From positions 1,232 to 16,282 of the forward strand of contig DKNL01000129.1 of assembly GCA_002474325.1 (NCBI GenBank): a DNA stretch of 15,051 nt. Reading direction: 5' to 3'. Positions 13,813-15,051 of this stretch are shown piece by piece. The position numbers and the translations under genes were made by a program. The notes beneath the pieces are model-generated. The model was not told the DNA's origin and made no database searches. It saw only the letters and a program-made list of their open reading frames with translations. Positions within the stretch are counted from its first letter, which is position 1, and every line of letters starts with the position of its first letter. The DNA is from Opitutales bacterium UBA7389 (GTDB lineage Bacteria; Verrucomicrobiota; Verrucomicrobiia; Opitutales; Opitutaceae).

Positions 13813-13892
13813 CGAAATGTAGGAGCGGGTTTATCCCGCGATTTCGGCAGACATTTATACGCAATTATCTTGCGATAAATCCGCCTCTGTAG
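13813..13892. repeat. REP-like palindrome with a degraded inverted partner
   Basis: CGAAAT (13813-13818) pairs with ATTTCG (13841-13846), enclosing GCGGG-TTTAT-CCCGC (13825-13839). The core TGTAGGAGCGGGTTTATC matches the repeats at 11496-11514 and 11572-11591. About 25 bases on, TGCGATAAATCCGCCTCTGT (13871-13890) resembles its reverse complement, giving a paired inverted arrangement. Confidence 0.5.
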
Positions 13893-14034
13893 GTCACGAT
13901 GAAATGTAAAGTGTCCGTTTGCTAGCTTAAATTGAAGACAATGCTCCAAGGCGGGATAGAAGCGTGAGATCGGCCGCTAAATCTAAACCTAGCGCGAGGA
14001 CTAAACTAGTCATCCCTACCTTTTTACCTCGGGT

Positions 14035-15051
14035 CTACGCTTCATCGTTCGATTCCTCGGCGTCCATTTTTTCCAGCATGGCTTTTGCTGCTTTGTAGGC
14101 ACTGGGGCTGTCTTTGCGTCTAATCGCCGTAAAATTCTCCCGGGCCCTGTCTCGTTGATCCAGATGCCAATAGGCATTGGCCTCAAGTACCTGAGCCCAA
14201 GAACGTGCTTCCTTACGCGAATCTTCTAAGGTCCCCAACAAACTCTCCGCTATTTCGAGTCCCGTTTCAGGATCTTCCAAATGTATCGCTGTATTGCCCA
14301 TGTGCATGGAAACCCAGTCCCTCATGTCATGCAAGTAGGAGACCTCCGGGAGCGAAAGTGCCTGGTCGTAGGCATCAAAGGCTTCTTGATGGCGCTCTTG
14401 CTTGCGTCGCAGGTGACCCAAGAGGACGACGGCATCCACATTGTTGGGGAATAGCTCGAGGAATCGATTGAGAATCTCGCCAGCCTTTTCCTTATCTTCT
14501 AATAGCTCCCATTGTATGCCGACTTGATAGTAGAGGCTTTCGTAACGTGTAAGAAATCCCTTGTTTTCAGCATCGTGTAGTTGCTCGAGTCCCTTTTCCA
14601 TATCTCCTGAAAACCGGAGAAGCAAAGCTATGGGTTTCAAATAGGCCGGCACTTCGTCCAAGAAACAGTTAGCTACGCCAAGCGGCATCTTGGCATCATG
14701 AAAATCCGGATACTCCTTGAGAATTCCCTTTAGATGGGCCAGCCCCGAATTGGCCTTGAAGAAACCAGCCAGCCAGCGCCCATTCTCGATGTAGTAGCGA
14801 GCTAAGTTGAGTTCGCACATGGCCAACGCATGACGAGCAGTCGGATCGGATTCGTTTTCCGAATAGTAACCTTTCGCCACCTCGATCGCTTTTTCCGAAG
14901 CTTTCTCAAACCTTTCCGCCAATCCCTCATCCGTTCCACCGGCATAGCCATCCAATCGAAATAGCCGTGCCGCATTCAAGCACGGTCCCAAGGGGGAATT
15001 CGGATAGGATTCCGTTATTGCATCGATCAATCCCGCGGTTCTCGGGTCCAA
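14035..15051 (-). CDS. tetratricopeptide repeat protein (N-terminus beyond the window edge)
   Basis: At least 338 residues are encoded and the frame runs off the right edge. The TTG at the edge is not taken as a start. Helical pairs of TPR type recur through the protein. Clear ones are LEQLHDAENKGFLTRYESLY with its neighbours (about 155-180), KAGEILNRFLELFPNNVDAV (about 188-207), then LLGHLRRKQERHQEAFDAYDQAL, and near the end ANAYWHLDQRDRARENFTAI. The C-terminus is acidic (MDAEESNDEA). TPR arrays bind partner proteins, and no catalytic domain is visible in this part. The function is unknown. Whether it has a signal peptide lies outside the window. It converges on the aminotransferase gene. 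Confidence 0.85.
   Translation of the reverse strand: MDPRTAGLIDAITESYPNSPLGPCLNAARLFRLDGYAGGTDEGLAERFEKASEKAIEVAKGYYSENESDPTARHALAMCELNLARYYIENGRWLAGFFKANSGLAHLKGILKEYPDFHDAKMPLGVANCFLDEVPAYLKPIALLLRFSGDMEKGLEQLHDAENKGFLTRYESLYYQVGIQWELLEDKEKAGEILNRFLELFPNNVDAVVLLGHLRRKQERHQEAFDAYDQALSLPEVSYLHDMRDWVSMHMGNTAIHLEDPETGLEIAESLLGTLEDSRKEARSWAQVLEANAYWHLDQRDRARENFTAIRRKDSPSAYKAAKAMLEKMDAEESNDEA

Larger units (their letters stand above)
13664..14034. other. non-coding hairpin-rich region between the aminotransferase and TPR genes
   Basis: These 371 bases separate convergent genes. No protein-like frame was found. The left two-thirds hold at least five inverted repeats: 13672-13690, 13705-13723 (CGCGGA/TCCGCG), 13740-13753 (GCCGC-TAAA-GCGGC), 13813-13846, and a degraded opposite copy near 13871-13892. 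The right third (13900-14034) has no clear structure, only two short similar strings (CTAAACCTAG and CTAAACTAG). Confidence 0.55.

Overview
The window looks like chromosomal DNA from a member of the Verrucomicrobiota, probably near the Opitutales/Puniceicoccales. Three observations point there: a protein matching the Minf_1886 family, which is largely restricted to Verrucomicrobia and Planctomycetes; a single-pass membrane protein of a kind typical of that phylum; and a LexA operator built from TGTTC/GAACA arms, close to the motif I recall for verrucomicrobial LexA. The lineage is inferred from protein resemblance and was not checked by any search. There are no rRNA or tRNA genes, CRISPR arrays or complete insertion sequences that I can see.

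Layout. 1-92: the last codons of an unidentified + strand gene. 293-1206 (-): lexA, with its operator and promoter, overlapped at its 3' end by a small unknown gene. 1215-1731: non-coding, with a + strand hairpin terminator that has no gene in front of it. 1732-4825 (-): a large M16 metallopeptidase preceded by a Minf_1886-family gene. 4972-5505 (+): mog (molybdenum cofactor). 5607-7244 (+): a three-gene arsenic cluster, arsR-arsC-aquaglyceroporin. 7348-7452 (+): a possible gene relic that converges on a beta-hydroxyacid dehydrogenase gene (7449-8336, -). 8557-9087 (+): a phospholipase D-like gene broken by one in-frame TGA. 9164-9901 (+): an XRE-type DNA-binding domain fused to a degenerate class III nucleotide cyclase domain. 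10085-11116 (-): class II fructose-bisphosphate aldolase. 11682-12422 (+): the membrane-anchored unknown. 12500-13663 (+): a PLP-dependent aminotransferase. 13664-14034: a non-coding stretch rich in hairpins. 14035-15051 (-): a TPR protein cut by the window edge.

How the genes work together. The clearest unit is the arsenic cluster. ArsR would sense As(III), ArsC would reduce arsenate to arsenite, and the channel would let arsenite leave, as in the arsR-aqpS-arsC arrangement of Sinorhizobium meliloti. No ArsB or Acr3 pump is visible. LexA appears to repress itself and its translationally coupled partner through an 18-bp palindrome lying over the transcription and translation start. The remaining genes are mostly single-gene housekeeping functions.

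The most unusual items are the XRE-pseudocyclase fusion, the PLD gene with a premature stop, the lexA start region with its probable leaderless transcript and coupled small protein, and the orphan terminator around 1530-1561.
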